DNA of 64,000 nt from Onthophagus taurus (lineage: Eukaryota; Arthropoda; Insecta; Coleoptera; Scarabaeidae). Below the pieces are notes generated by a model. That model worked only from the letters and a program-made list of their open reading frames with translations, did no database searches and was not told the DNA's origin. The translations under genes and the position numbers were made by a program. Below, one piece after another: positions 43,101 to 51,600 of this stretch. Position 1 is the stretch's first letter; every line of letters begins with the position of its first letter. The stretch spans positions 19,778,001-19,842,000 of the forward strand of contig NC_091967.1 in the NCBI RefSeq assembly GCF_036711975.1, given 5' to 3'.

Positions 43101-44438
43101 TCATTAACTTTTCTTGTTTGTTTGGCTTTTCTAAGATCAACCGTAGTGTTTGATAAATATCTTATATTTTGACTACCCTTTCCTTCGCATAGTTCTCGTG
43201 GTACCGTTTTCGACTTAGAAGTTGGTTTTATTTTTGCTATGTACGCATAGGATTGAGAACTTGTGACCTTCTGCGCATTTCTGTTGTGATCTCCTGGATC
43301 TTATTGTATTTTGACGCTCTGGGCAGGGAAAATTATTTTGATTTTTCTTATTTCGACTTCTTCTTCGTAGCCTTTATAGCTGGCAGGATGCTTTTTCCAA
43401 GAATTGTAACATTTTGTTGTCATCTCTCGCACATTTCACGGTGAGATGATCTCCAGCGCATTTCAGGAGTTTCAGTTTTCAACTTTTATAAGTCTGCTTC
43501 TTTAAGCAGAGAATCAAAATTTTTTTATTTTGGGTGTCAAATTTTTTACTGAAATATAACGCCATACTGAAACTTATTTGAGAATATGAAAATCGGTTAT
43601 GGGCCATCACCAGCGAATCAAACATCTTACAGATGCCGCGATTTCAATCTAAAGTTCTCCATTAAATATGTAACCTTACCTGGTTCATATACAATCGCAT
43701 TTTATATCACTTTATACGCTTGCTGTAAAAGTGATCTTCCATATTAATACATAAATACAAAAAATTGCTTAATAATTATATTATTTGTGTATTATTTTTT
43801 AGGAGTCTTTAGATACGATAACAAGTACATACACGGAAGACGATAAACATCCAGAACCTTCACATTCCGCAACGAACCAATCGACACAAAGCATATCATC
43901 ATCCTCTGAACCGGAAGTAATCCCCGTAGACGATGTTACATACCCGGAAAATGAACCGACATCGACATCAACTGGTGAAACAACCTCGAAATCCGACATT
44001 CCAACTCCTGATTATGGCTATAATTATTACGGTTATGCCCATGGAGGTCATGTCCCATACCCTCCACCACCTCAAGGTTATCCTGGATATCCACCCCAGC
44101 CATATGAAATGATGGGTTACCAACAACCGCAGTACAATTACGCGATGTACCCACCTCAAGGTTATCCCCCACCTCCCCAGGGTTATCCACAAGGTCCTTA
44201 TGAATATCAACCTCCCCCACCACATCCTCAAGGACCACCTCCGCCGGTTTATGCTGGTTATCCGCCATATCCACCACAACAGTATCCTCCGCCACCACCT
44301 CAAGGTATGTATGTGGGAGCTCCACCACCTGGAGGTCCGCCACCGCCTCCACCGGGTCCGGGGTATGAATATGGGTATGTTGCCCCTCATGCAGGGTCTG
44401 CACCACCACCAGCAGCACCATATTATACGGGGCATTGA
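18557..44438 (+). CDS. Arip4: ARIP4/RAD54L2 SNF2-family ATPase (7 exons, 2640 aa)
   Basis: Exons 18557-19157, 31697-32224, 32373-37070, 37316-37606, 37670-38268, 38324-38893 and 43803-44438 join with consistent phase to 2640 aa. Lobe 1 has Walker A MGLGKT (about residues 489-494) and Walker B DEGH (about 639-642). Lobe 2 has LVFSQSL, STRAGSLGINLIGANRVVV and motif VI QAVCRVYRYGQ. WNPCHD, KIYDRQINKQG|MSDRVVDE and FQHESLLVDRK mark the ARIP4 subfamily rather than ATRX or RAD54. Known role: ARIP4 is a nuclear, SUMO-linked chromatin ATPase that modulates steroid-receptor transcription and clears trapped topoisomerase 2. The protein is much longer than human ARIP4 (about 1470 aa) because of a roughly 1040-residue P/Q/N insert between the lobes and a P/Y-rich C-terminus. 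Start: the ATG at 18557 (MDPVFQRLGD) is preferred over 18509. Confidence 0.93.
19258..19591. other. ARIP4 intron 1, no feature seen
   Basis: AT-rich intron sequence following exon 1, with no repeat or open frame of note. Confidence 0.4.
19592..19923. mobile_element. Small MITE
   Basis: ttttttctataatacttgtc at about 19600 recurs inverted at about 19900 as gacaggtattatagaaaaaa. The arms are about 27 bp with one or two mismatches, around 270 bp of AT-rich centre without coding potential. Confidence 0.65.
19999..21627 (+). mobile_element. Mariner-like (IS630) transposon with 280-bp inverted repeats
   Basis: The ends cagtgtgtccccggattgtg at 19999 and its inverse at 21627 are flanked by TA on both sides. 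The inverted repeats extend about 280 bp with few differences, so the element is structurally complete and fairly young. The interior holds a broken transposase. It is inserted in the left arm of the foldback element 19975-22404. Confidence 0.92.
20390..21276 (+). pseudogene. Transposase of the 19999-21627 transposon, frameshifted
   Basis: Pieces in order: an HTH region (20390-20746, VLRQFEEKFGFLVDKKTIKR), then IFSDEASFTTNG spanning a frame change near 20740, then CRFWSKTNPHYRIA (20751 on). A catalytic part at 21013-21276 has WLGRYGPQPWPPRSPDLS and DFYFWGYVKQKVY. Part of the middle is missing and several frame changes occur, so it should be inactive. Protein type: the Tc1/mariner superfamily clade common in insects. 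Confidence 0.8.
22405..23074. other. ARIP4 intron 1, low-complexity ACTAGAAC-rich patch at its end
   Basis: No open frame of note. At 23025-23070 the sequence becomes a degenerate repeat of actaga/ctagaac (for example ctagaactagaaacattctg), which recurs around 46720-46930 in the WDR91 intron. The two loci probably share a dispersed repeat whose nature is unclear. Confidence 0.4.
23075..23215. mobile_element. Very small MITE (about 140 bp)
   Basis: aggcccacttttaccacctc at 23075 has an imperfect inverse ending at 23215 (gatgataaaagtggacctta). Inner parts (tgataaatttatc and gatagtttatca) also pair. There is no coding potential. Confidence 0.55.
23428..23892 (-). pseudogene. Tc1/mariner-type transposase fragment
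   Basis: A 154-codon minus-strand frame with NILWSDESRFHNNA (around a catalytic Asp), then IYRVNVWCGIINETLVGPYL and TLTSHRYLEFLQNNL. These are the middle motifs of an insect mariner-like transposase. The last 20 codons are out of the proper frame and neither terminus is present, so it is a fossil. It lies in ARIP4 intron 1. Confidence 0.8.
23893..24477. other. ARIP4 intron 1, no feature seen
   Basis: Unremarkable intron sequence between the transposase fossil and the composite transposon. Its last ten bases (24478-24487) are the left copy of that element's target-site duplication. Confidence 0.4.
24478..24487 (+). repeat. Left target-site duplication, ATGCTGATTA
   Basis: Identical to 31593-31602, immediately outside the two inverted ends of the composite element. 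A perfect 10-bp duplication defines the insertion boundaries. Confidence 0.93.
24488..24809 (+). repeat. Left outer terminal inverted repeat
   Basis: About 320 bp, nearly identical to the inverse of 31271-31592. It includes the acccccatttggtaaaaaaa region and a divergent outermost satellite-like unit ending ccgcggatgggactttaggg. Confidence 0.88.
24810..25815 (+). repeat. Left satellite array, about 6 x 172 bp
   Basis: The phrase gacttt(a/g)ggggtgaatttg recurs at 24810, 24982, 25154, 25326, 25498 and 25670. Monomers carry the near-palindrome ccgtaatgtattacgg and the segment gcgcggcgcgg. All complete copies on this side are of one subtype. The last copy decays after 25790 into the unique centre. 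Confidence 0.95.
25870..25875 (-). terminator. Poly(A) signal of the hydrolase gene
   Basis: On the minus strand AATAAA begins only 3 nt after the TAA stop (taatataataaattt). This makes a very short 3' UTR. Confidence 0.6.
25879..26630 (-). CDS. SGNH/GDSL hydrolase, 4 exons, 192 aa, transposon cargo
   Basis: Minus-strand exons 26630-26567, 26508-26204, 26145-26054 and 25996-25879 are separated by introns of 58, 58 and 57 nt with GT/AG ends (GTAAGT, GTAAGA, GTAACA donors). The phases 1, 0 and 2 all match. The 192-aa product shows every SGNH block: block I LLFLGDS (Ser11), block II Gly in LAVGGQTI (about 40-41), block III IGTND (Asn78) and block V DGIHL (Asp155, His158). It has no signal peptide and no membrane segment, so a cytosolic or nuclear esterase or lipase-like enzyme is predicted; the substrate is unknown. 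Related SGNH domains occur as accessory domains in CR1-like retrotransposons. There is no frameshift or stop, unlike every transposase nearby. A core promoter lies upstream. A host gene captured by the element and a long-standing transposon accessory gene are both possible. Confidence 0.85.
26670..26706 (-). promoter_or_regulatory. Core promoter of the hydrolase gene (TATA + initiator)
   Basis: On the minus strand TATATAAAGG (26706-26697) is followed 33 nt later (first T to initiator A) by TCAGTT (26675-26670). This matches the insect initiator consensus TCAGT at the normal distance from a TATA box. The ATG follows about 43 nt after the putative start site. Confidence 0.65.
26707..27535. other. 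Unique centre of the composite element, AT-rich
   Basis: Upstream side of the hydrolase gene. It contains a nearly pure A/T stretch (26945-27060, tatatatatattatatattt) and a 73-codon minus-strand frame at 27064-27285 with no recognisable features. No transposase was found in any frame. Confidence 0.45.
27540..31270 (-). repeat. Right satellite array, about 22 x 172 bp, inverted
   Basis: The phrase ggtcaaattcacccccaaag recurs every 172 bp, and gccgcgctgtata occurs 21 times from 27667 to 31105 plus a terminal variant near 31275. Two subtypes are interspersed: ccgtaatacattacgg with ggttgatttcaatc, and ccgttataccttacgg with ggtcgatttaaatc. Left-arm monomers match the first subtype. The order of subtypes (for example alternation around 29090-30300) suggests expansion in blocks. 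Confidence 0.95.
31271..31592 (-). repeat. Right outer terminal inverted repeat
   Basis: Inverse of 24488-24809 with a few percent differences, ending ggataacttcacaccagt at 31592. Confidence 0.88.
31593..31602 (+). repeat. Right target-site duplication, ATGCTGATTA
   Basis: Perfect copy of 24478-24487. Confidence 0.93.
31697..32224 (+). CDS. Arip4: ARIP4 exon 2: basic/coiled-coil region
   Basis: The acceptor tttttaaag at 31696 lies about 94 nt past the transposon's duplication. It encodes NLRRNIREVMDETKLDESTL and a charged helical stretch (QEMERLRRVQEQQRILRDYQ) likely to form a coiled coil. A KKP-rich linker and an acidic Ser-Asp run follow. The donor AAAC|GTAAAT at 32224/32225 is used. The frame otherwise stops at 32241. 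Confidence 0.85.
32373..37070 (+). CDS. Arip4: ARIP4 exon 3: helicase lobe 1, giant P/Q/N insert, start of lobe 2
   Basis: A single 4.7-kb exon. It starts with an acidic SIM-like segment (DDDCIVVSESEND), then lobe 1 (HQIGGVRFL, MGLGKT, ICDEGHRIKNSH, VLTGYPLQNNLMEYW, and VCCKIWNHPDVLYYF). From about 33700 to 36820 it encodes about 1040 residues of P/Q/N/H/G/Y-rich sequence, including heptads NLPPQNH at 34634-34800. Several psi-K-x-E motifs follow (VKSEP, IKLEP, IKQEP). Lobe 2 resumes at GIPYDWAIELLKDY. The frame is open throughout. Confidence 0.93.
34634..34900 (+). repeat. In-frame 21-nt repeat encoding NLPPQNH heptads
   Basis: Six near-perfect copies of aatttaccacc(g/a)caaaatca are followed by about five decayed copies (NLPPPNH, NLPSQNL, NVPSNGH, NINPQGH, NVPSQTH, NIPPQSH). 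All are in the ARIP4 reading frame, so the length can vary without breaking the protein. Confidence 0.93.
37316..37606 (+). CDS. Arip4: ARIP4 exon 4: helicase motifs IV-VI
   Basis: Completes Arg across a 245-nt intron, then LDGSTSALEREKLINEF, STRAGSLGINLIGANRV and QAVCRVYRYGQRKP. The frame runs on through the following 63-nt intron without a stop. Confidence 0.9.
37670..38268 (+). CDS. Arip4: ARIP4 exon 5: post-helicase region
   Basis: Joins as KQG|MSDRVVDE, the subfamily signature. It continues through EPFQHESLLVDRKDK, a basic helical stretch and PTRWIPAEHWQ, and ends at the donor AAA|GTAAAT. Confidence 0.9.
38324..38893 (+). CDS. Arip4: ARIP4 exon 6: disordered basic region
   Basis: Phase 0 acceptor (tttttag|GTTCGT) and donor CAG|GTAAGA. 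It encodes VRGKVDEDQAKAKAMIKNN and a Ser/Lys-rich tail without known domains. Confidence 0.82.
38894..39428. other. ARIP4 intron 6, no feature seen
   Basis: Non-coding sequence at the start of the 4.9-kb intron. Confidence 0.4.
39429..39735 (+). pseudogene. RTE-type LINE reverse transcriptase fragment
   Basis: Encodes FVYLGSLMNNKNSVSEEV, a segment typical of RTE-like proteins after the RT core. It then frameshifts into a stretch resembling SIQDLNTTSTYW, where related elements have LYKTLIRPVL. It is a short fossil. Confidence 0.6.
39736..40985 (-). mobile_element. Jockey-like LINE fragment, antisense in ARIP4 intron 6
   Basis: Minus-strand frames show RT motifs: DSIYTDFSKVFDRVDHALLL (40739-40969), then VPQGSHL just before a frame loss. 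Further 3' (40230-40469) comes DVTFDVKLRFEGHV and TLYFAYVHSVLSFCSSVW. The left end carries an A-rich tail on the minus strand (complement of ttatttatttgtttatttat at about 39730), marking the LINE 3' end. It is 5' truncated. Confidence 0.75.
41080..41507. mobile_element. Complex foldback cluster
   Basis: ttaaaatccgccatcttatc (41100) is inverted at about 41308 (gataagatggcggattttaa). The neighbouring segment with caaatctgacgccatat and ctgctattggtggtaaatt (41195-41260) is inverted at about 41415-41480 (accaccaatagcagcaatac and atatggcgtcagatttggcg). Overlapping inverted pairs indicate nested or rearranged hairpin elements. Confidence 0.7.
41508..41610 (+). pseudogene. C-terminal scrap of an RTE-like LINE
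   Basis: About 34 codons, EEDLRTLARDGRRQARDGQV and onward, resembling the extreme C-terminus of RTE-like polyproteins. It is a fossil and may belong with 39429-39735. Confidence 0.4.
41640..43800. other. Rest of ARIP4 intron 6, one MITE inside
   Basis: Mostly featureless AT-rich sequence. A minus-strand frame at 42764-43018 (84 codons) has ordinary composition, but I could not assign it to any family. See 42376-42718 for a MITE. Confidence 0.35.
42376..42718. mobile_element. MITE, about 340 bp
   Basis: acgttcagccggtgtcaact at 42377 is inverted at the right end (gttgacacctgctgaacgta, ending about 42718). The interior is AT-rich and non-coding. Confidence 0.65.
43803..44438 (+). CDS. Arip4: ARIP4 exon 7: proline/tyrosine-rich C-terminus
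   Basis: Acceptor tattttttag at 43802, phase 0. Starts ESLDTITSTYTEDDKH, then low-complexity GYPPPPQGYPQGPYEYQPP, with many PPxY-like and PPPP runs, ending PYYTGH and TGA. These could bind WW or SH3 domains, which is an inference. That it is the ARIP4 tail rests on splice phase, position and composition. Confidence 0.8.
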   Translation, partial: ESLDTITSTYTEDDKHPEPSHSATNQSTQSISSSSEPEVIPVDDVTYPENEPTSTSTGETTSKSDIPTPDYGYNYYGYAHGGHVPYPPPPQGYPGYPPQPYEMMGYQQPQYNYAMYPPQGYPPPPQGYPQGPYEYQPPPPHPQGPPPPVYAGYPPYPPQQYPPPPPQGMYVGAPPPGGPPPPPPGPGYEYGYVAPHAGSAPPPAAPYYTGH

Positions 44439-45663
44439 AAAGTTAATTGAAAATAAGTGGGGAGTTGAATAGTGCAATCCTTTATGAAGAAACAAACACA
44501 ATAGACAAAGATGATTTTTTATTAGTTTGTGTTATTGATTATTATATTATTTTTTCATCGTAATGAAAAATATCTATGTGTGATCTTTTAATTTGAAGAT
44601 GATTATAAGAAAAATGAAAAAAAATCCAATTGCATGCTAAAAAATCGCTATTAAAAAAAAATAAGTAGCGTTTCAGTGTGTATTATCTTCTCACAGGCGA
44701 AAAAAATATTTAATGACGACTTAGTATTAGAAAGTCTCTCTTTCTCTCACTCTCTATTCCTTTTTCCCTTCTTTATAATTTTTGAACCCTTCATACAGAA
44801 TATATTTGACGCTTGATGATGGTAGCGTAAAGTATGTTGACATGACTTTGGGTGTCTAATTTTACGATTTATTTTAATTTAAACAAAAAGGAAAAACGAT
44901 TAAGGTGTAAAAGATTTTAATGAACTTGTTATAGTTGTATTAAAAAAAAGAAAAAAAGAGTACAAAATGTTTATTTTAAAAGTTCGGATTTTCTTGTAAT
45001 ATATGAAATAATAAAATGGTTTGCTTTTTTTAAAAAAACGCACGACATCCAAAGTGTATTATTAAAAGATGTATAAGTGTCGATCCAATTTTCCTTTATA
45101 TAAACGAGTGAGTGAGATCATGTAGACAGAAGAACTGATTTTTTTACTTAAATGCCGAACGAAAATGAACGGAATCACGTATTAATTATTTTTTTGATAG
45201 TTATAAGTAGATTACTGTGGCAAGCATTTATGTTTTAAATTAATTCATGTATTATTCGATCATAAATTATAGTGGTTATTTAATTAAAATATTGTATTTT
45301 ATTTATATATTTTAATGAAAACAGCGAATTATTTTAAACATTTTCAAAATTTAAATTGCAACATTTTGAGAGTTAGGCAACCAGTTTGATTTTTTTTGCA
45401 GTATTATAATTTATTGTTTAAAGACTTTCTTTAACTTTTAGTTTTTAATAAAAATAATTTAGGTATGTCTTTATCTTAATTTTATTTTACCTTTTTATTT
45501 TAATCTTTTTATAAATTGCATAAAATGATAACCATTTAATTTTTTATTATAAGACCAATAGATGGCAGTATTGATTTTTGACGTTTTACTGTCAGATTAA
45601 AGTAAATTATTTTTTAGGTTACATCAAAACAAATTCGATTATAAAGGAATTTTTCGAAAAAGA
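44439..45663. other. ARIP4 3' UTR and WDR91 upstream region
   Basis: AT-rich. AATAAA occurs at 45010-45015 among other candidate poly(A) signals. No open frame. The WDR91 promoter should be in the last several hundred bases, but no core element is obvious. Confidence 0.45.
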
Positions 45664-48600
45664 ATGGCTCATGTACAATATATGGATGAATTAATTAAGG
45701 AATATCTACTCTATAGAGGTTTTACGGCGACTGTTAAAGCTTTTGATAATGATTTAAAGGCTGATAAAGAAAAGGGGTTCCGTGTGGATAAAATAACAGA
45801 TCATATTGTTCATTTAATTAATAATTATGATTTGAATTCGCTGAGGGATTTGTGGGCGCATTTAGATAATCACATGTTCTCAAAATTGGAGAGCAATTTC
45901 ATCCCAGGTTAATTTTTTTATTGTTTTAAGATAATCAAAATAATTTTTTAATATTTTTAGGTGTTAAGAAACTGGAAAACGCTGTTCTTAAAATGTATTT
46001 AGTAAATACCATTGTTAATAATAAACCAGAAAAGGTTACAGAGTTCTTTAGCAAGATGACTAGTGAATTACAAAGTCGAGAAGAATGGAAAGAATGGTTT
46101 GTGTTGCCATATATAAAAAATCCTGAGGAAAATCCAACATTTTCACTTTATTTTACTAAACATTGGCAAGATATTTTATTGGTGTCTTTACATAACTTTT
46201 TAGCTTCCGTTTTTCAAGTACTCAAATTAATTTTTTTTGGGAAAATTCAAGAATCATCATGTGGCTTAAAAATCGACGTTTTTTTTTTAATCAATGTGAA
46301 ATGACCCAAAAAACACGTTAAAAATAAAAAGAAAGTGCGGAAAAGTGTAGAACATACCGAAAAATCACATTAAAGTTTCGATGTGACGTCACGTTTTGTG
46401 ACGTCACGAGGAATGTCTCGTTACCGCGGCCTGTAAGATCTATTGTAACTTTAGCCCTCCAAAAGTTAAGGGCAAATGTAGGTCTTTAATGCCCCTTAGT
46501 ATTGCCCCAAGGTCTTGTATCTTTATGTTGGTAGGTGTCAAAACAGCTTTACTGAAAATTTTGTGTCTTAGACGGCCTCTCGCGATGCAATTATACAGTA
46601 TATGTTCAGCCATTTCTGCACAAGCAATGTTAACCATGCATTTGTTTTTCTTAGGCTTTTGATGCGTAACTACTGACTACCTGTCGTTAGATAGACTGTG
46701 TGTCAGTAGACTCCATGTTAATACTAGAACTAATACTAGCCCTAGAACTAGAAACGTTCGAATTTAGCTCCACGTCTCTCTCAAGACGGCTAATCCCGAA
46801 TGTTTCTAGTTCTAGTTTTACTACAATAAAAAAATGCAACACAGTGATCTAATGCTAACTAACGCTACCTACCACTGTCACTAGAACTAAAGTTAGACCT
46901 AGAACTTTCTACCCAACTCAGAATTTACAACCCATTGCTCCATTCCCAACCCGACACTAGAGAAATTCGCACTGGTTTAAATCTTAATTAACCTAACTCA
47001 TAGTGGAATTTCTACACAAAATTCTGAAATAAATTAGGTGGATCCGAATGTAACGTTTAAGGAGGGGCGTAGGACATCTTCCCTCAGCTTTCTTCTCCTT
47101 TCCAAATTATCATCTTATAACAAACGATCGAGTGGACTCTCGCGGTGGGGGTGTGGCTTTATATATTCGTGATCACTTAAATACTAATATTAATGCACGA
47201 TCCGATGGCTCACTGCAAGGTGCTGATACTTGCTAATTGAAATTAAGATCAGTGGTAGTCGCATTCTTTTGGGCACGTTTTACTGTCCACCAAATATAAA
47301 TTACTTCGATCAGTTCGAGGATGTACTCGAGAGACAGACCAATAACTACGATAGTATCGTCTTTATGGGTGATTTCAACACATGCCTTTTGAGGTACGAC
47401 TTGCGTTGTGAAAGACTTCACTTTATTACCTCCTTCCTAAATCTCTCGATTCTGCCTACTCAATCTACTCATCACCTTCCAGCGTCGGATTCCCTTTTGG
47501 ACCTTATTGTGACATCTTGCCCAGATAGGATACTTTCTTATGGTCAATTACCAGCTCCGCAATTTTCTAATCACGACCTTATTTACTGCGCGCTTCAGGT
47601 CGGACGTCAACTGTACCCAAGTCGCACCATATCTACTCGTGACTACGCCCAAATCAACTACGAAACCTTGGTGTCTGATGCATCTGCGATCGATTGGTTG
47701 CCTTTATACTACATGTCAGATATTGACGCAAAAGTCGATTTTTTTAATACAGAAATGAAAAACTTATACGATCGTCATGCACCTTTAAAATTGCGAAAAA
47801 CGAGGCGTTCGCCTGCTCCGTGGCTCAATAACGAGATCAGAGATCTTATGCGTAAGCGCAACGTGGCTAAGGTCCTTCTTCGCCGAAATGCCAATATTAA
47901 TAGAGAAAACTACCGCGTTCTACGGAACCTCTGTAACCACCGCTGCCGAAATGTCAAAAAAACTTACATTTATCAGAAGTTATTTTATACAACACCGAAA
48001 ACGTTTTGGAAGACCATGCGTTCTCTTGGCGTAATTAAAACTCCTTCCTGCCATAGCTTCGATTGTAATTCTTTAGGTGCTTATTTTGCTAATTCGCCCA
48101 CTACTCTCGACGAGTCAATCAAGAAGTTAACATTGCTCACTATCAGTGGTTCTGCTCTCGTCAATTCTCGGTTTTCTTTCACCATGTTTGAGGAGTCTCA
48201 GGTTCGGGACGCTCTTGCAAAAACGCGCTCTACAAGTGTCGGTGCTGACGATGTTAGTGTTAGGCAACTCCTTCCCATCTTGGACGTAATTACTCCACCA
48301 TTGCTTCATATCTTTAATTTCTCCATAGAGTCTTCGACCTTTCCTACAATTTGGAAACAGGCCTGCGTTGTTCCCATTCCTAAGATTAAGTGCCCTACTC
48401 GACTGAGTGATTTTCGGCCAATATCGATACTTTCCGTATTATCTAAAGCACTTGAACGCTTGGTGTACAATCAAGTGCAGAATTACCTTGATGAGCATAA
48501 ACTACTTACAGACTATCAATCTGGTTTCCGACCGGGCCACAGTACCACATCGGCACTCATCAACGTTACTGATGATATTAAGCGTAGCTGTGACGATCGA

Positions 48601-51600
48601 CGAATAACCTTGTTAGTTTTGCTGGACTTCAGCAAAGCATTTGATGCTGTGGATCATAGCTTACTGGTGTCGTCTCTGTCTGCTATGGGCTTTGCCCCTG
48701 AGTGCGTTACTTGGTTTAGATCATACCTTTCTCAACGTTCCTTTTGTGTGCGTGACACTTCATCTTCTTCTTCTGTGTTTCAAAGTCATAGTGGTGTGCC
48801 TCAGGGAAGTGTATTGGGTCCATTACTCTTTTAAATTTTTATAAACAGTGTTACCAAATTCATTTCATGCAACTATCATTTATATGCGGATGATCTTCAA
48901 ATCTATACATCAACAACTGTGAATGAGCTCCCGGTATCCATGGCGCGGCTCAATGATGATCTGTCCAGGATACTTCACTGGTCTAAATGTTTTGGCCTGA
49001 GTTTAAATATTGCCAAGACGCAAGCTATAGCATTCGGCTCAAAACCTTTACTTGCAAAATTTTACTCTTCCAATAATACGCAACTGATACTCGGTGACAA
49101 TGTTATACATTTCACCAATACGGTCAAAAACTTGGGGGTGACAATGGACTCAGCGCTGTCTTGGCGGTATCAGATTCAGTCTGTTTGTAGGAAGGTCTAT
49201 TTTTGTTTTCATTCTTTGCGTAAACTTGGTTGTTTTCTTCCCCTTGCTGTCCGTCGTAATCTCTGTTACTCATTAATACTGCCCCACATAGATTATGCTG
49301 ATGCTGTGTATCCCGACCTGGCAATTACCCTCCGTAACAAATTAGAAAGATTGCAGAACAACTGTCTACGCTTTATTTTTGACCTGGGTAAGTACGACCA
49401 TGTTACGCAATATCGTAATCACCTTCAAATGTTGACTGTCGAAAAGCGCAGATCATTCCGTATACTGACAACGCTGTATAAGATACTTTCTTCTCGGACC
49501 CCAGGATACTTGTACACGAACTTTCATTTCATATCGTCTCGCGCTCTGCCTACTAGAGCACAGTCTGATACGTTACTCATATCGATCCCCATTCATCGCA
49601 TAAACTTATTATTATTATTATTACATCAGGTATAGATTTTAGGTTATCTTTAGTTTATAGATGGTAAACAACGACATTTTAGTCGTTGTGCGTCGAAAAC
49701 CTAAGAAACAACCGTATTTCACCCGAAAATATGCGTTTTAACCAAATCTGCTGCGAAAATACAGTAGATGCCGCTATATTGGACCACTGAATAAACGGAC
49801 CACCCGTTTACATTTGTTACCGGCAATCTCCGTGACGCCGGCACACCTCAGATTGACTAAGAATTCGCACATTGCCCGAGCATTTTTGACCAAGTTCGGA
49901 ATAACTTTTAATTTCGGGGTTTGCCAAATGATGCTCTGGAAAAGTCCGACAAGTGTAAATTAACTTCGGACTTTGCTTAAAGTGGGTCAGGCAAACTTGG
50001 GTTTCACGTGCTTTCCTTGGTAGTGATGCGCACGACAAGGAAAGTTTCAACTTATCGACGATTAGTCATTGCCTTACTGGGGTTGAGTGTACTTCGAGCT
50101 AAAAGTTTCAAAATGAGAAGTACTATAAATGCAACCGATTGTGTGCCTTTTAAAAACCAAAACGCCGAAACAGAATTGAGATCTAAATTTATGGAAAAAT
50201 TGATGAACAAGTCATCAAATTCATTTCTAATTGAAAGCCTTAAACGTTACGATGTGCTACGTTTAGGTGATAAAAAAAAGTTAATACTTCCGGTTTTTGA
50301 TCAAATTACTGACGTAAAATATTTTGTTACAAATGACGATCTTTTTGACGTAATTCACAACGATCATCGTGAATGTGGGCACGGTGGAAGAGATAGAATG
50401 ATAAAAGCGTTAGGCAATAAATATGCGAACGTAATACGAGAAACAATAATTTGCTATTTAGAGCTCTGTCAAGTATGCTACGAAAAAAGGAACCAACCTA
50501 AAAAAGGATTAACAGTTAAACCCCTGTTATTTAAAGAAGTGAATTCCCGAGGTCAGGTCGATCTCATAGATATGCAGACTTGTCGTGATGGTGATTTCCG
50601 ATATATTTTTAACTACCAGGATCATCTAACTAAGCTTATAATTTTACGTCCATTGAAATCGAAGACATCAGAGGAAGTGGCTCATACATTATTGGATGTT
50701 TTTTGTATTTTGGGAACTCCCAGTGTGTTGCAGTCGGACAACGGATGAGAGTTTGCTAATTGGCTAGTTGAAGAGTTAAGGGAAGTGTGACCCGAGCTAG
50801 CAATAGTCCATGGCAAACCTAGACACTCGCAAAGTCAAGGGAGTGTGGAGAGATCTAACCGGGACGTAGAAGGTATATAATTTGCGTGGATGGAAGACAA
50901 TAGGACTAAGCATTGGAGGTCTTCGTTTTTGTCAACTTCAGAAAAACAATGCATACGCCGAGACCTTACATTAGCACTAAAAATACAAATATTAAATAAA
51001 ATTAAAAATCAACCGCCTAATATCAGCCAACGACAGTTGGCTCAGATAACTGAAGTGCCAAAAACAACTCTTTTACGATTGATGAAGGAAAGAAATAAGA
51101 TTACTGATGAATGGGAAAATACAATTAAAAATTCCTCGCGAAAACGAAAGCGTGGAGGCAAAAATCCTGACTAGACGATGGTGCTTAACCGATGGTTCGT
51201 AACGATTACTAGTCAAAGTGTCAGACAAAAAGCAGACAATTTTGCTAAAAGGCTACCAGAAGCGGCAAAAAATGGAAAGAAGATTTACCAAGCATCTTAA
51301 GATTATATGAACCGGATAACATCTATAACGGCAGCAAAGCCGCGTTGCTTTAAAGGATTAAGGATGGATTCGTTACCTGTGCAATATGAATCCAACCGAA
51401 AAGCATGGATGATAGCGAACATTTTTTAGTGTTACCTAGAAACTTGGGATAAAGAATTGACGAAAACATCAAGAAAAATAATTTTAATGGTCGATAATTG
51501 CGCAGCACACCCTCCAGTGAATAATCTACAACACAAGAATTCAGTTCTTATCACCTAATACGACGGCAATAACGCGCCTTTGGATATGGGAGTTATTAAG

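Noticed and set aside
46384..46408. Paired TGACGTCA sites as a CREB-type enhancer of WDR91
   Set aside because: They sit in an intron stretch next to LINE debris, and two sites alone are weak evidence.
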